A stretch of 64,000 nt of DNA, taken from NCBI RefSeq assembly GCF_011008905.1, contig NZ_JAAIVI010000017.1, positions 930,001 through 994,000 of the forward strand. The letters run 5' to 3'. The stretch comes from Wenzhouxiangella sp. XN201 (GTDB taxonomy: Bacteria; Pseudomonadota; Gammaproteobacteria; Xanthomonadales; Wenzhouxiangellaceae). This document shows, one piece after another, positions 27,111 to 37,218 of the stretch (positions within the stretch are counted from its first letter, which is position 1; each line of letters begins with the position of its first letter). The notes beneath the pieces were generated by a model. It was not told where the DNA came from and ran no database searches. It worked only from the letters and a program-made list of their open reading frames with translations. Made by a program: the position numbers and the translations under genes.

Positions 27111-29737
27111 GCGGAAACTTCCGGCCGGTCGTCGCCGCCATCCGCTGTGAACCGGCGCCAAAGCCATTTTTCCAGTTCCACGGCCAACAGCAAGGGGACG
27201 ACCAATGCGCCGATCAGCAGCCAGTGCCCGGCCTCCAGCGCGGTCGTGCCGAAGATCAGTTGCGCGGCTGGCAGGTAGGTGAAGCCGAGTTGCATGACGA
27301 CCAGGATCGCCACCATCAACCAGGCCCAGCGGTTGGCGCCGAGCGACTCGCGGGTGAGGCTGGGCGCAAAAAGCCGCCGGCAGTTGAACAGGTATACGAT
27401 TTCGCCGGCAACCAGCAGGTTGACCGCCAGCGTGCGCGCCAGGGCCTCGTCGCCGCTTCCGGTTACGCTCCACTGGAACAGGGCGAAAGTCGCGCCGGTC
27501 AGGACCAGGCCGACCCAGAGGATACGAGCTGCGACGAATCCGGTGATCAAGCCCTCCGACCTCGGACGCGGCGGGCGACGCATCACGTCGCCCTCGGTGG
27601 GTTCGAAGGCCAATGCCAGGGCGAGGGTGACAGCCGTGGCCATGTTGATCCACAGAATCTGGACCGGCGTGATCGGCAAGGTCACTCCGGCCAGTACGGC
27701 CAGCGCTACGACCAGGGCCTCGGCGGCGTTGGTCGGCAGAATGAACAGCACGGCCTTGCGGATGTTGTCGTAGACTCCGCGGCCTTCCTCGATGCCGGCG
27801 GCGATGGTGCTGAAGTTGTCGTCGGCAAGCACCATCTCGGCCGCCTGTCGTGACGCTTCGGTGCCCTTGATGCCCATCGCCACGCCGATGTCGGCGCGCT
27901 TGAGTGCCGGTGCATCGTTGGCACCGTCGCCGGTCATGGCCACCACTTCGCCACGGGCCTGCAGGGCGGTGACCAGCCTGAGCTTGTGTTCCGGGCTGGT
28001 GCGCGCGTAGACGTCGACCGACGCCGATCGCTCAGCCAGCTCGGCATCGTCGAGCCGATCCAGTTCCGGTCCGGTGAGAACGGTGTTCCCGCTGGTGAGT
28101 CCGAGCTCGCGCGCGATCGATCCGGCCGTGACGGCATGGTCGCCGGTGATCATCTTGACTCGGATGCCGGCCTCGCGACAGGCGCGGATCGATTGCGGCA
28201 CTTCCGCGCGCGGCGGGTCGGCGAACCCGACCAGGCCGAGCAGGCAGAAGTCCTTGCCCAGGGTGTGTTCATCGTCGATCGAGTCGATGGGTGTCCCGGC
28301 ATGGCGTTCGGCCAGGGCGAGAATGCGCAGTCCGTCGCCAGCCAGGTCGTCGAGCCGCGTGCGCCAGGTATCGGCAAGCAGTTGTTCCATGCCGTCGGCT
28401 CCCAGCACATGCGAACAGCGCTCGAGCACGGTCTCGGGGGCACCCTTGATGATCAGCCGCTCGCCGTGTGCGGTGGCCATCAGCTTGCGGTGAGAGGAGA
28501 AGGGCAGTAGCGCCGTTCGCGGTGAGGCATGCCTCACTTCGTCGATCTTGATAGCCGCCGGGGCCGCCAGGTCGAGGAGCGCGAGTTCGATGGGATCGTT
28601 GCTGTCACCGCCGAACTCGGCATCGTTGCACAGCACGGCCGCCTCGGCCAGCGCCCGAACGGCGTCGCAATCGGCCGGCAGGGATTCGGGCGAAAAATCG
28701 CCCATGCCCGTCAGGACGCGGCGCACGTGAAGTTCGTTGCGGGTCAGGGTGCCGGTCTTGTCCGAGCAGATGGTGGTGACCGAACCCAGGGTCTCGACCG
28801 CCGGCAGCCGGCGGATGATGGCCTGACGTGCAGCCATGCGCTGTACGCCGACCGCCAGGGTGATGGTGATGATCGCAGGCAGGCCCTCGGGGATGGCGGC
28901 GACGATCAGCGCCACGCCGGCCAGAAACCCCTCGTCGAGGGGCAGTCCGTGCAAGACACGGCCAAGGGTGATGACCAGGACGGTAAAGCCAACCAGCACG
29001 GCCGAGAGGATTTGACCGAAACGGTTGACCTGGCGCAGCAATGGCGTCGTCACGTTCTCGACGGTCTCGAGCATGCTGCTGATTCGGCCCAGCTCCGTGT
29101 CGCTGCCGCTGGCGAAGACCACGCCGGTTCCCTGTCCGCCGCCGACCAGCGTGCCGGAATAGGCGAGGCAGCGCCGGTCGGCCAGCGGCGCCTGTGCTTC
29201 GACGGTTTCGACGGTCTTGCCAACCGGCACTGACTCACCGGTCAGGGCGGCCTGGTCGATCCGCAGGCCGTGCGATTCGAGCAGGCGCAGGTCAGCCGGC
29301 ACCAGGTCGCCTGCGCCCAGGCGCACGATGTCTCCGCGGACCAGTTCCGCCGCCGGAATGGTCTGCCAGCGCCCGTCGCGCCGGACCTTGGCTTTCAACG
29401 CCAGCATCCGGCCGATCGCCTCCATGGCGCGTTCGGCCTTGCCTTCCTGGGCCAGCCCGATGATCGCGTTGATGATGACCACTGCCGTGATCACGCCGGC
29501 ATCGACCCAGTGAGCCAGTGTCGCGGCCAACAGGGCTGCCGCAATCAGTACATAGATCAGGACGTTGTGGAACTGCGCCAACAGGCGGCGCCACCAGGGC
29601 CGGCGCGGGCTCTCAGGCAGGGCGTTGGGGCCGTCTTTCGCGAGGCGGCGAGCGGCTTCTTCGGCCGTCAGGCCGGGGCTTGAGGACTGCAAGCCTTCGA
29701 GCGACTCGGCCGGCGTCAGGGTGTGCCAGGGTTTCAT
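27107..29737 (-). CDS. Cation-transporting P-type ATPase (P2, calcium-pump-like)
   Basis: An 876-residue membrane ATPase. The N-terminal cation-ATPase domain starts [14 protein letters not shown]. The actuator domain has [12 protein letters not shown]. The transport helix motif [20 protein letters not shown] is the SERCA/PMR1-type PEGLPA. Phosphorylation motif [12 protein letters not shown] has its Asp near residue 327. The hinge [10 protein letters not shown] and [12 protein letters not shown] complete the core, with about ten membrane helices. The likely ion is Ca2+, though Na+/K+-type members share these motifs. The ATG at 29737 gives [11 protein letters not shown]; the upstream ATG has no family similarity. 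Convergent with the MFS gene. Confidence 0.92.
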   Translation of the reverse strand: MKPWHTLTPAESLEGLQSSSPGLTAEEAARRLAKDGPNALPESPRRPWWRRLLAQFHNVLIYVLIAAALLAATLAHWVDAGVITAVVIINAIIGLAQEGKAERAMEAIGRMLALKAKVRRDGRWQTIPAAELVRGDIVRLGAGDLVPADLRLLESHGLRIDQAALTGESVPVGKTVETVEAQAPLADRRCLAYSGTLVGGGQGTGVVFASGSDTELGRISSMLETVENVTTPLLRQVNRFGQILSAVLVGFTVLVITLGRVLHGLPLDEGFLAGVALIVAAIPEGLPAIITITLAVGVQRMAARQAIIRRLPAVETLGSVTTICSDKTGTLTRNELHVRRVLTGMGDFSPESLPADCDAVRALAEAAVLCNDAEFGGDSNDPIELALLDLAAPAAIKIDEVRHASPRTALLPFSSHRKLMATAHGERLIIKGAPETVLERCSHVLGADGMEQLLADTWRTRLDDLAGDGLRILALAERHAGTPIDSIDDEHTLGKDFCLLGLVGFADPPRAEVPQSIRACREAGIRVKMITGDHAVTAGSIARELGLTSGNTVLTGPELDRLDDAELAERSASVDVYARTSPEHKLRLVTALQARGEVVAMTGDGANDAPALKRADIGVAMGIKGTEASRQAAEMVLADDNFSTIAAGIEEGRGVYDNIRKAVLFILPTNAAEALVVALAVLAGVTLPITPVQILWINMATAVTLALALAFEPTEGDVMRRPPRPRSEGLITGFVAARILWVGLVLTGATFALFQWSVTGSGDEALARTLAVNLLVAGEIVYLFNCRRLFAPSLTRESLGANRWAWLMVAILVVMQLGFTYLPAAQLIFGTTALEAGHWLLIGALVVPLLLAVELEKWLWRRFTADGGDDRPEVSA

Positions 29738-29783
29738 CGCTGGATCATAACCAAACCGGCAGCTTGAATCCCTGGCCCGCAAC

Positions 29784-29811
29784 GAAAAAGGGCTTCCCGC
29801 GGGAAGCCCTT
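29784..29811 (-). terminator. Rho-independent terminator of slyD
   Basis: On the minus strand AAGGGCTTCCCGCGGGAAGCCC is a perfect 11-bp palindrome followed by TTTTT. It lies 28 nt downstream of the slyD stop codon and before the ATPase start. Confidence 0.9.
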
Positions 29812-29839
29812 CATTCGTTCAATTTCGGATCTCGCCCAT

Positions 29840-30304
29840 TCAGGCCGCGACGGTGCCCTGGGAGATCTCTTCCTCGGTGGCTTCGCGCACGCCCTTGATG
29901 GCGACCTTGAAGTTGAGCACCTTGCCGGCGAGCATGTGGTTGCCGTCAACCGTGACGGTTTCATCGCCGACTTCCTTGACGGTGACGGTCATCGGGCCGG
30001 CATTGGATTCGGCGCGGAAGCTCATGCCCGGTTCAACCTTGTCGACGCCGTCGAAGGCTTCCTTCGGTACGTCCTGGATGAGGTCTTCGCGATACGGGCC
30101 GTAGCCTTCCTCGGGCGGAATGGCCACTTCCAGCTCTTCGCCTTCGGCCTTGCCTTCGATCGCCTTCTCGAGGCCCGGAATGATGTTCTGGTGGCCGTGC
30201 AAGTACTCGAGCGGCTCGCGGCCTTCGGAGGTGTCGATGACCTGGCCGTCGTCTCCGGTCAGGGTGTAGTCGATGGCGACGACGGTATTGTTCGCAATTT
30301 CCAT
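29840..30304 (-). CDS. slyD: FKBP-type peptidyl-prolyl isomerase SlyD
   Basis: A 154-residue prolyl isomerase and chaperone of the cytosol. The FKBP domain is split by the flap insertion as in SlyD: ANNTVVAIDYTLTGDDG at the start, EYLHGHQNIIPGLEKAI, then the IF chaperone domain (about 70-125, PPEEGYGPYRED, VDGNHMLAGKVLNF). The His/Cys-rich metal tail of E. coli SlyD is missing, so nickel delivery is less likely; many relatives are the same. The ATG at 30304 was chosen since the upstream extension is outside the family. A terminator follows. Confidence 0.95.
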   Translation of the reverse strand: MEIANNTVVAIDYTLTGDDGQVIDTSEGREPLEYLHGHQNIIPGLEKAIEGKAEGEELEVAIPPEEGYGPYREDLIQDVPKEAFDGVDKVEPGMSFRAESNAGPMTVTVKEVGDETVTVDGNHMLAGKVLNFKVAIKGVREATEEEISQGTVAA

Positions 30305-30388
30305 GTTGATCCTGCTGTCGATGTTTGGTGAACAGACTAACATGGAGGGTTGCGCGGAGGCTTTCAACCGCCCCCGCGAAAGGCCTTT

Positions 30389-32047
30389 TCAGGCCGGGAA
30401 TGTGCGCTCGATGGCGGCGCGCGTGTCGATGCCTGCCGGCAGGGTGCCGAACAGCCCGGCACCGGCCGCTTCAAGGCGGCTTCGGCAAAAGGCTTCGGCC
30501 AGCGGGCTGTCGGCCTCAAGCAGAATGGCGGCCTGCAAGCACAACACCATGGCCTCGCTGATCCGCCGGGCATGGGCCTGGGCGCTGTCAGGGTTGCCGA
30601 GGTCGGCGGTGATGGCATCGAGGCGCTTTCCGATGCCGGGGTGAGCGTCGTGATGAGGTTCGATCGCGGCAATGAAGGCCTCCAGACAGCGCGGCTCTCG
30701 CGCGACCGCGCGCAGCACGTCCAGGCACTGGATATTGCCCGAGCCTTCCCAGATGGCATTGACGGGGGCTTCGCGGTAGAGCCGCGGCAGGATCGATTCC
30801 TCGACATAACCCGCGCCGCCGAGGCATTCCTGGGCCTCGTTGATGGCGCCGACGGCACGCTTGCACACCCAGTACTTGGCCACCGGCGTGGCGATTCTTG
30901 CCAGCAGCTCAGCCTGCTCGTCGCCACCTCCGGCGCGTTCGAACAGGCCGGCGAGCCGCAGCGCCAGTGCGGTGGCCGCTTCCGATTCGATCGCCAGGTC
31001 GGCCAGCACACCGGCCATGGCGGGCTGCTCGATCAGGTGGTTGCCGAAGGCCTTGCGGCCGCGGCAGTGGTGAATGGCCTCGACCACGGCCTTGTGGGTG
31101 AGCGAGGCCGACCCGATGACGCAATCCAGGCGGGTTTCGGCGACCATGCGGATGATGGTGGCCACGCCGCGGCCGGGCTCGCCCACCAACTGCGCCCAGG
31201 TGCCGGGGTACTCGATTTCGGCCGAGGCGTTCGAGCGATTGCCCAGTTTGTCCTTCAGCCGCATGATGTGGAAGGGATTGATCGAGCCGTCGGGCCGGAA
31301 GCGCGGTACCAGGAAGCAGCTCAATCCCTCATCGGTCTGTGCCAGGGTCAGGAAGGCGTCGCACATGGGTGCCGAGCAGAACCACTTGTGGCCGACCAGT
31401 TCGTACTCTCCGCCGGGCCCACCCGATGCCAGCGGTGTGGCCCGGGTGGTGTTGGCGCGCACATCCGAGCCGCCCTGCTTTTCGGTCATGGCCATGCCGA
31501 GCGTTGCGCCGTGCTTTTGGTCCGGCGGCAGAAAGCGCGCGTCGTAAGCCGATGCCATCACGCGCGGTTCCCACACCTCGGCTACCTCCGGCTGCAGGCG
31601 CAGCGCCGGAATCACCGCATGGGTCATGGTGATCGGGCACATCGTGCCGGCTTCGAACTGGTTGTGCAGGAACATCATCGCCGAGCGGGCGATGCGTGCG
31701 CCGGGCTTGCCGGTCCAGGTCAGGCTGCCGAGGCCGTGGCCGAGGCTGATTTTCATGATGCGGTGGTAGGCGGGGTGGTAGTCGACCTGGTCAATGCGGT
31801 GGCCGAAGCGATCGTGGCTGCGCAGCCTCGGCGTGAACTCGTTGGCGTCGAATCCCAGCGGACCGATCTCGCTCGCTGCAACTTGCGCGAACTCGCGGAC
31901 CTGATCGACGAAAGCTTCGCCGCCTTCCCGTTCCAGCGACTGCTGCAGTGCGGGATGGGTATCGAAAGGGTTGTAGTCGACGAGCGCTTCGGGCTGGTTG
32001 AAGACCGTGTGCGTCGGTGCGGGCGGGTTCACGGGTGGATTATTCAT
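30389..32047 (-). CDS. aidB: AidB-like acyl-CoA dehydrogenase (alkylation response)
   Basis: A 552-residue flavoprotein close in length to E. coli AidB (541). AidB binds FAD and DNA and is induced by alkylation and by nitrosative or low-oxygen conditions. N-terminal FNQPEALVDYNPFD and HPAYHRIMK are typical of AidB. The dehydrogenase core has MTEKQGGSDVRANTTRA, HKWFCSAPMCDAF and LGGAGYVEESILPRLYREAP. The long C-terminal helical domain is present. It is divergent from nsrR with only 50 nt between them. I infer control by NsrR (nitric oxide), which matches what is known of other bacteria. Confidence 0.92.
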   Translation of the reverse strand: MNNPPVNPPAPTHTVFNQPEALVDYNPFDTHPALQQSLEREGGEAFVDQVREFAQVAASEIGPLGFDANEFTPRLRSHDRFGHRIDQVDYHPAYHRIMKISLGHGLGSLTWTGKPGARIARSAMMFLHNQFEAGTMCPITMTHAVIPALRLQPEVAEVWEPRVMASAYDARFLPPDQKHGATLGMAMTEKQGGSDVRANTTRATPLASGGPGGEYELVGHKWFCSAPMCDAFLTLAQTDEGLSCFLVPRFRPDGSINPFHIMRLKDKLGNRSNASAEIEYPGTWAQLVGEPGRGVATIIRMVAETRLDCVIGSASLTHKAVVEAIHHCRGRKAFGNHLIEQPAMAGVLADLAIESEAATALALRLAGLFERAGGGDEQAELLARIATPVAKYWVCKRAVGAINEAQECLGGAGYVEESILPRLYREAPVNAIWEGSGNIQCLDVLRAVAREPRCLEAFIAAIEPHHDAHPGIGKRLDAITADLGNPDSAQAHARRISEAMVLCLQAAILLEADSPLAEAFCRSRLEAAGAGLFGTLPAGIDTRAAIERTFPA

Positions 32048-32097
32048 TCTCTCTACTATATAAAAATTGCCGACCATCGGGTTAAAATCCACTCACC

Positions 32098-32547
32098 ATG
32101 CGCCTGACCCAGTACACCGACTTTTCGTTGCGCGTCCTGATCTACCTCGGGCTGCACGACGATCGCCGTTGCACGATTCGTGAAATTTCCGAAGCCTACG
32201 GGATTTCCCGCAATCACCTGATGAAGGTCGTCCAGCAGCTTGCCGCCGAGGGGTTCGTTGAATCGGTGCGCGGAGTGGGCGGGGGCTTGAGCCTGGCCCA
32301 CGCGCCCGAGGAATTGAGCGTCGGGCGGATCGTGCGCGCGATGGAGCCGGACATGGGCCTGGTCGAGTGCATGCGGCCCAACAACGAATGCGTGATTACC
32401 CGGGCCTGTGCGTTGGCCGGTATGCTCGACGAGGCCCGTACGGCCTTCCTGGCCGTACTCGACGGCTACACGCTGGGCGACATCCTGTTGCCGGCGCGCC
32501 GAAAGAACCTGTCGAAGCTGCTGGATCTGCGCATCGTTCCAGCCTGA
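32098..32547 (+). CDS. nsrR: Rrf2 family nitric-oxide-sensing repressor NsrR
   Basis: A 149-residue regulator with an N-terminal winged helix (MRLTQYTDFSLRVLIYLG). Cysteines C91, C98 and C104 (ECMRPNNECVITRAC) fit the NsrR iron-sulphur cluster pattern. NO destroys the cluster and releases DNA. The helix-turn-helix is IREISEAYGISRNHLMKVVQ. A TAAAAT hexamer (32083-32088) lies 9 nt upstream. The divergent aidB gene is the natural first target. I did not find a clear NsrR palindrome in the 50-nt interval. Confidence 0.93.
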   Translation: MRLTQYTDFSLRVLIYLGLHDDRRCTIREISEAYGISRNHLMKVVQQLAAEGFVESVRGVGGGLSLAHAPEELSVGRIVRAMEPDMGLVECMRPNNECVITRACALAGMLDEARTAFLAVLDGYTLGDILLPARRKNLSKLLDLRIVPA

Positions 32548-32685
32548 GAAGGTCATTTCCGGGGCTTGCGCCCACCTTCCAAAGCCAGTTCTTGGAAGTT
32601 TTTGCAACTCTCCGATTTGGCTTGAAAAAATTTATTTTCCGTTGCATGATTGGCACAAGCCTGCAACATGGGGTCGTTGCCAAGC

Positions 32686-33996
32686 ATGCCAGTGTTGAAA
32701 TTCCTGATCGGAATCGTGTTCGCGATCGTGGCCGTCACGGCCACGGCCGGTGAGGTGCGCAACCTGCGCGTGTGGGCCGGTCCCGACAGTACCCGGGCCG
32801 TGCTCGATCTGGACCAGCGCGTCGAATACAGCCTGTTTACCCTCGATGATCCCGCCCGGATCGTGATCGATATAGAAGGGGCCGACCTGGGCCGCGAGTT
32901 GCTGCTCGACGAGGAGCACAGCGGCGTGATTCGAAGTGTGCGCCACGGCGTGCGCAACGGACATGACCTGCGCGTCGTGCTCGACCTCGAGGATGGGGCC
33001 CGGCCGCAAAGCTTCCTGCTCGCGCCGGCCGGCGAGTACGGTCATCGCCTGGTCGTCGATCTTTATCCCGAGGACGCGCAGTCGCCCGACGAGCGAGTCC
33101 GCGAAGCGGTGCGCTCGGCCATGGACGGCGAGCGCGACATGATCGTGGCCATCGATGCCGGTCACGGCGGCGAGGATCCCGGCGCCATCGGTGCCGCCGG
33201 CAGTTACGAGAAGAATGTCACGCTGGCGATCGCACGCGAACTCGAAAAACGCATCAACGAGCAGTCCGGGATGCGCGGCGTGTTGATCCGCACCGGCGAT
33301 TACTACATTCCGCTCGAGGAACGCTTTGCCCGGGCGCGTGAGGCCCGGGCCGATCTGTTCGTATCGGTTCATGCCGACGCCTTCCGCGATCGGCGCGTAC
33401 GCGGCAGTTCGGTCTACGTGCTGTCGCGTCGCGGGGCCTCGAGCGAGGCGGCGCGTCTGCTGGCCAAGAGCGAGAACCGCGCCGACCTGATCGGTGGCGT
33501 CAAGCTCGAGCGTGGCGACGACGTGCTCAGTTCAGTCCTGCTCGATCTGTCGCAGTCGGTGGCGATGGAATACAGCGCCGGAGCGGCCGAATCCATACTC
33601 GATGAGATCGGCCGGGTCGGCAAGCGCCATCGCGATCGGGTCGAGCGCGCCAATTTCGTCGTGCTGCGCTCGCCGGATGTACCCAGCGTACTGGTGGAAG
33701 TGGGTTTCATCAGCAACCCGCATGATGAGGCCAACCTCGGCAGCGCCGCCCATCGCGGCCGCATCGCCCAGGCCATCGTCAATGGTGTACGCCAGCATTT
33801 CTACGCTACCGCGCCGCAGGGCACCTGGATTGCCGCCAACCGCAGCGGCGATCAGCATATCGTCCAGCGCGGCGACACCCTGGGCGTGATCGCGCAGAAG
33901 TACCGGACCAGCGTGGCGCGCATCCGCCAGGCCAACGATCTCGACGGCGACGTCATCCATCCCGGTGCCGTGCTGGTGATCCCGGCCGGTTCTTGA
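32686..33996 (+). CDS. amiB: N-acetylmuramoyl-L-alanine amidase (AmiB/AmiC type, AMIN-Amidase_3-LysM)
   Basis: A 436-residue periplasmic amidase that removes the stem peptide from peptidoglycan during cell separation. The signal peptide is MPVLKFLIGIVFAIVAVTATA. The AMIN targeting domain spans about 25-125. The zinc-dependent Amidase_3 domain (about 155-370) has IAIDAGHGGEDPGA, YEKNVTLAIARELE, FVSVHADAF and VEVGFISNP, with all zinc ligands. A LysM domain (about 388-435, HIVQRGDTLGVIAQKYRTS) binds glycan. Start choice: ATG 32686 gives the cleanest signal peptide; ATG 32668 or TTG 32650 would add 6 or 12 residues. The name follows the mutL-adjacent position, as in E. coli. Confidence 0.92.
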   Translation: MPVLKFLIGIVFAIVAVTATAGEVRNLRVWAGPDSTRAVLDLDQRVEYSLFTLDDPARIVIDIEGADLGRELLLDEEHSGVIRSVRHGVRNGHDLRVVLDLEDGARPQSFLLAPAGEYGHRLVVDLYPEDAQSPDERVREAVRSAMDGERDMIVAIDAGHGGEDPGAIGAAGSYEKNVTLAIARELEKRINEQSGMRGVLIRTGDYYIPLEERFARAREARADLFVSVHADAFRDRRVRGSSVYVLSRRGASSEAARLLAKSENRADLIGGVKLERGDDVLSSVLLDLSQSVAMEYSAGAAESILDEIGRVGKRHRDRVERANFVVLRSPDVPSVLVEVGFISNPHDEANLGSAAHRGRIAQAIVNGVRQHFYATAPQGTWIAANRSGDQHIVQRGDTLGVIAQKYRTSVARIRQANDLDGDVIHPGAVLVIPAGS

Positions 33997-34135
33997 AACC
34001 GCAGATTACGCAGATTGACGCAGATTGATACTGCGCTCTTGAAAGACCCAACTGCTCATCAGTCTGAGACAGTCCGGGAAATCAGTTAAATCGATCCGTT
34101 CTTGAATCTGTGCAAATCTGCGAAATCTGCGGTTT
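33994..34135. repeat. TGAAACCGCAGATT inverted element, copy 2
   Basis: The left arm TGAAACCGCAGATTACGCAG plus two more units and the right arm CTGCGAAATCTGCGGTTTCA are nearly perfect reverse complements around about 65 bp. The TGA at 33994-33996 is the amidase stop codon. It ends 50 nt before mutL. Confidence 0.85.
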
Positions 34136-34185
34136 CATCTTCGCGCGGGTCATAACTGCAGGCGCCATTGGTTAAACTACGGCGC

Positions 34186-35946
34186 ATGCCGATCCGTAAG
34201 CTGCCCACCCATCTCGTCAACCAGATCGCTGCCGGTGAAGTCATCGAGCGGCCGGCCTCGATCGTCAAGGAACTGGTCGAGAACAGCCTCGATGCCGGCA
34301 GTCGGCGCATTCGGGTGGAAATCGAGAAGGGCGGCGCGCGGCGCATTCGGGTCTCGGACGACGGCGACGGCATCGCGCGTGACGAACTGGGCCTGGCGCT
34401 TTCCCCGCATGCCACCAGCAAGATCGAGTCACTCGATGATCTCGAGGGCGTGGGCACGCTCGGGTTCCGCGGCGAGGCCCTGCCGTCGATCGCCTCGGTC
34501 TCGCGCCTGCGCCTGGCCTCACGTGTGCACGGCAGCGACAGCGGCTTCGAAGTCGAGGTCGAGGGCGGCGCCGTGGGTGAGATCCGGCCGGCGGGCATGC
34601 CCGAAGGCACGGTAATCGAGGTGCGTGACCTGTTCTACAACACGCCGGCGCGACGCAAGTTCATGCGCACCGAACGCACCGAGTTCGGACACATTGACGA
34701 TCTGCTCAAGCGCCTGGCGCTGGCGCGGATGGACGTGGCACTGGAACTGGCCCATGACGGCCGTGTGCTGCGCAAGCTCGCGCCGGCGGCCGACCAGGCC
34801 GCAAGCAACCGTCGAGTGGCTGCCGTTTGCGGCGAGGCCTTCATGGAAGAAGCCATCGCGCTCGATGAGCAACACGCCGGCCTGCGCCTGAGCGGCTGGA
34901 TCGCCCGGCCCGGGTTTTCGCGCAGCCAGGCCGACCTGCAGTTCTTCTTCGTCAACGGCCGCCTGGTACGCGACCGCCTGGTCGCACACGCCGTACGCCA
35001 GGCGTATCGCGATGTGCTCTTCCACGGCCGGCATCCGGCCTTCGCGCTGATGCTCGAACTCGATCCGCGGCGTGTCGATGTCAATGTGCACCCGCAGAAA
35101 CACGAGGTGCGCTTCCGCGACGGGCGCCTGGTGCACGATTTCCTGTTCAAGACCATCCACCACGCCCTGTCGGGCACGCGGCCGGGCGGTGAAGCGGCGC
35201 AGTCGGCGGCGCTATCGCGGGCCCATGCCATCGCGCCGCAACCGGACGGCCTGCAACACGGCGGCAGCCAGGGCGGGTTGGGGCTCGGGGTGGCCGAGAG
35301 CGTGTCGCGCTATGCCGAGCTGGCGCGTGCGCCGCGGCCGCTGAATGACAGCAACACCGATATTCCGCCGCTGGGTTTTGCCGTGGCGCAGATTCATGGC
35401 GTGTTCGTACTGGCCGAGAACGCCGACGGCCTGGTCGTGGTCGACATGCATGCCGCCCACGAGCGTATCGTCTACGAGCAACTCAAGCAGGCCTGGCGCG
35501 AAGAGCGCGTACGTTCCCAGCGCTTGCTGGTACCGGAGCGGATCGCGGTCTCCGAACGCGAAGGCCAGGCCCTGGAAGCCCACCTCGAAGGTCTCGCGCG
35601 ACTCGGCTTCGAGCTGGACCTGGCCGGGCCCGAATCGGTCGTGATTCGCGCCGTGCCCGCGCTGCTGGCGCGAGCCGACGGCCAGCGGCTGGTGCGCGAC
35701 GTGCTCGCCGACCTGGTCGAGCTGGGCCAGAGTCAGCGCATCGACGGCGTGCTCGACGAGCTTTTGAGCACCATTGCCTGTCACGGCTCGGTGCGCGCCA
35801 ATCGCAGTCTGACCGTCGACGAGATGAACGCCCTGCTGCGTGACATGGAGCGCACCGAGCGGGCTGATCAGTGCAACCACGGCCGCCCGACCTGGGTGCA
35901 GCTCGACATGCAGTCGCTCGATCGCCTGTTCCTGCGTGGACAGTAG
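34186..35946 (+). CDS. mutL: DNA mismatch repair protein MutL with endonuclease motif
   Basis: A 586-residue GHKL ATPase that links MutS mismatch recognition to strand removal. N-terminal motifs: IAAGEVIERPASIVKELVEN, DDGDGIARDELGLA and GFRGEALPSIASV. The C-terminal dimerisation domain contains DMHAAHER (420-427), the metal-binding endonuclease motif that E. coli-type MutL lacks, and CHGSVRAN plus QCNHGRPTW near the end. So this MutL probably nicks DNA itself. That fits organisms lacking MutH/Dam, as in Pseudomonas; the inference about this host is mine. The ATG at 34186 gives the family start MPIRKLP. It overlaps miaA by 11 nt. Confidence 0.96.
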   Translation: MPIRKLPTHLVNQIAAGEVIERPASIVKELVENSLDAGSRRIRVEIEKGGARRIRVSDDGDGIARDELGLALSPHATSKIESLDDLEGVGTLGFRGEALPSIASVSRLRLASRVHGSDSGFEVEVEGGAVGEIRPAGMPEGTVIEVRDLFYNTPARRKFMRTERTEFGHIDDLLKRLALARMDVALELAHDGRVLRKLAPAADQAASNRRVAAVCGEAFMEEAIALDEQHAGLRLSGWIARPGFSRSQADLQFFFVNGRLVRDRLVAHAVRQAYRDVLFHGRHPAFALMLELDPRRVDVNVHPQKHEVRFRDGRLVHDFLFKTIHHALSGTRPGGEAAQSAALSRAHAIAPQPDGLQHGGSQGGLGLGVAESVSRYAELARAPRPLNDSNTDIPPLGFAVAQIHGVFVLAENADGLVVVDMHAAHERIVYEQLKQAWREERVRSQRLLVPERIAVSEREGQALEAHLEGLARLGFELDLAGPESVVIRAVPALLARADGQRLVRDVLADLVELGQSQRIDGVLDELLSTIACHGSVRANRSLTVDEMNALLRDMERTERADQCNHGRPTWVQLDMQSLDRLFLRGQ

Positions 35947-36949
35947 CGGGCAGACAGCGCAGCGCGAGTTGCCGCCGGCGGTGTTCCTGATGGGCCCGAC
36001 GGCGGCCGGCAAGACCGCCGCCGCCTTCGCCCTGGCCGATCGCTTCGACGTCGAACTGGTCAGCGTCGATTCGGCCCAGGTCTACCGTGGCCTGGACATC
36101 GGCTCGGCCAAGCCCGACGCGGACACGCTCAAGCGTTATCCACACGCCCTGGTCGATATTCGCGATCCCGAGCAGACCTATTCGGCGGCCGAGTTCGCGG
36201 CCGACTGTGCCGCCGAGATCCGCCGCATTCATGCCGCCGGCCGCTGGCCGGTGCTGGTGGGCGGAACGGTGCTCTACTACCGGGCGCTGCTCTACGGGCT
36301 CGATCCGATGCCGCCGGCCAATCCGGCCTTGCGCGCCGAAATCGCGGCCGAGGCCGAACGCCATGGCTGGCAGACCCTGCATGCCGAACTCCGACGGCAC
36401 GACCCCGCGGCGGCGGCTGCGATTCGTCCGGCCGACGTTCAGCGCATCCAGCGCGCCCTTGAAATCCTGCGCCTGACCGGGCAGGGGCCGAGCGCCCATC
36501 ACTCGCGCAATCGCTTGCCGCGGCTGGAAGCGCTGCGTCTTGTGCTGACGCCGCACGATCGCCATATATTGCATGAGCGTATCGAGCGGCGTTTTGATGT
36601 CATGCTCGAACAGGGTTTCGTCAATGAAGTCGAGCACCTGCGGCAGCGCCCCGGCCTGAGTGGCGATCACGCCGCGATGAAGTCGGTCGGCTATCGTCAG
36701 GCCTGGGCCGGGCTGGAAGCCGGTGAGCCGGTATCGCGCTGGCGGCCGAAAGCCCTGGCGGCCAGCCGTCAGTTGGCCAAGCGTCAGTTGACGTCGCTTC
36801 GTGGCTTGCCGGCAACGCTCTGGCATGATGCATTGCGAGACCGTACAATCGAGTTGATTTTCAGGCAGGTAGGTGAGTTTTTCAGGTGCGCCGGCCGCTC
36901 GGCCGGGACTGCCTCGCGTCGACCCCATAACTACTATATGCGCCAATAA
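35936..36949 (+). CDS. miaA: tRNA dimethylallyltransferase
   Basis: A 337-residue enzyme that puts a dimethylallyl group on A37 of tRNAs reading U-starting codons. P-loop [15 protein letters not shown] (about 18-32), then [16 protein letters not shown], the [14 protein letters not shown] step and VGYRQAWAG near the C-terminus. The start is GTG at 35936 overlapping the mutL end by 11 nt; the longer frame has only mutL-antiframe sequence before it. It is followed by hfq after 26 nt, as in other gammaproteobacteria. Confidence 0.94.
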   Translation: MDSSGQTAQRELPPAVFLMGPTAAGKTAAAFALADRFDVELVSVDSAQVYRGLDIGSAKPDADTLKRYPHALVDIRDPEQTYSAAEFAADCAAEIRRIHAAGRWPVLVGGTVLYYRALLYGLDPMPPANPALRAEIAAEAERHGWQTLHAELRRHDPAAAAAIRPADVQRIQRALEILRLTGQGPSAHHSRNRLPRLEALRLVLTPHDRHILHERIERRFDVMLEQGFVNEVEHLRQRPGLSGDHAAMKSVGYRQAWAGLEAGEPVSRWRPKALAASRQLAKRQLTSLRGLPATLWHDALRDRTIELIFRQVGEFFRCAGRSAGTASRRPHNYYMRQ

Positions 36950-36975
36950 GAACATCCCGTTCGAAGGAGAGTGAA

Positions 36976-37218
36976 ATGTCAAAGGGTCAGTCGTTGCAGG
37001 ATCCGTTTCTTAATGCCCTGCGCCGCGAACGTGTACCGGTATCGATCTTTCTGGTCAACGGCATCAAGCTGCAGGGCCAGATCGAATCGTTCGACAATTT
37101 CGTGGTGCTGCTGAAGAACTCGGTCAGCCAGATGATTTACAAACACGCCATATCCACCATTGTGCCGGCTCGCAACGTGCACATCGGTGATGACGAGGCG
37201 GAGGATGAGCAGCCCTGA
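36976..37218 (+). CDS. hfq: RNA chaperone Hfq
   Basis: An 80-residue Sm-like protein forming hexameric rings that pair small RNAs with mRNAs. The Sm1 motif ([20 protein letters not shown]) and Sm2 motif ([12 protein letters not shown]) are canonical. Q8 is in SLQDPFLN. The tail is short and acidic ([10 protein letters not shown]). AAGGAGAG gives a strong ribosome site. Its TGA overlaps the likely non-canonical start of hflX. Confidence 0.98.
   Translation: MSKGQSLQDPFLNALRRERVPVSIFLVNGIKLQGQIESFDNFVVLLKNSVSQMIYKHAISTIVPARNVHIGDDEAEDEQP

Noticed and set aside
25794-27653. 619-codon minus-strand frame extending from the MFS gene into the ATPase gene
   Set aside because: Low-complexity Gln/Arg/Gly-rich shadow crossing two real genes; no motif.
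32048-32097. NsrR operator between aidB and nsrR
   Set aside because: The interval is short and A/T-rich, but I could not find a convincing 11-1-11 palindrome by eye; kept only as an inference in the gene entries.
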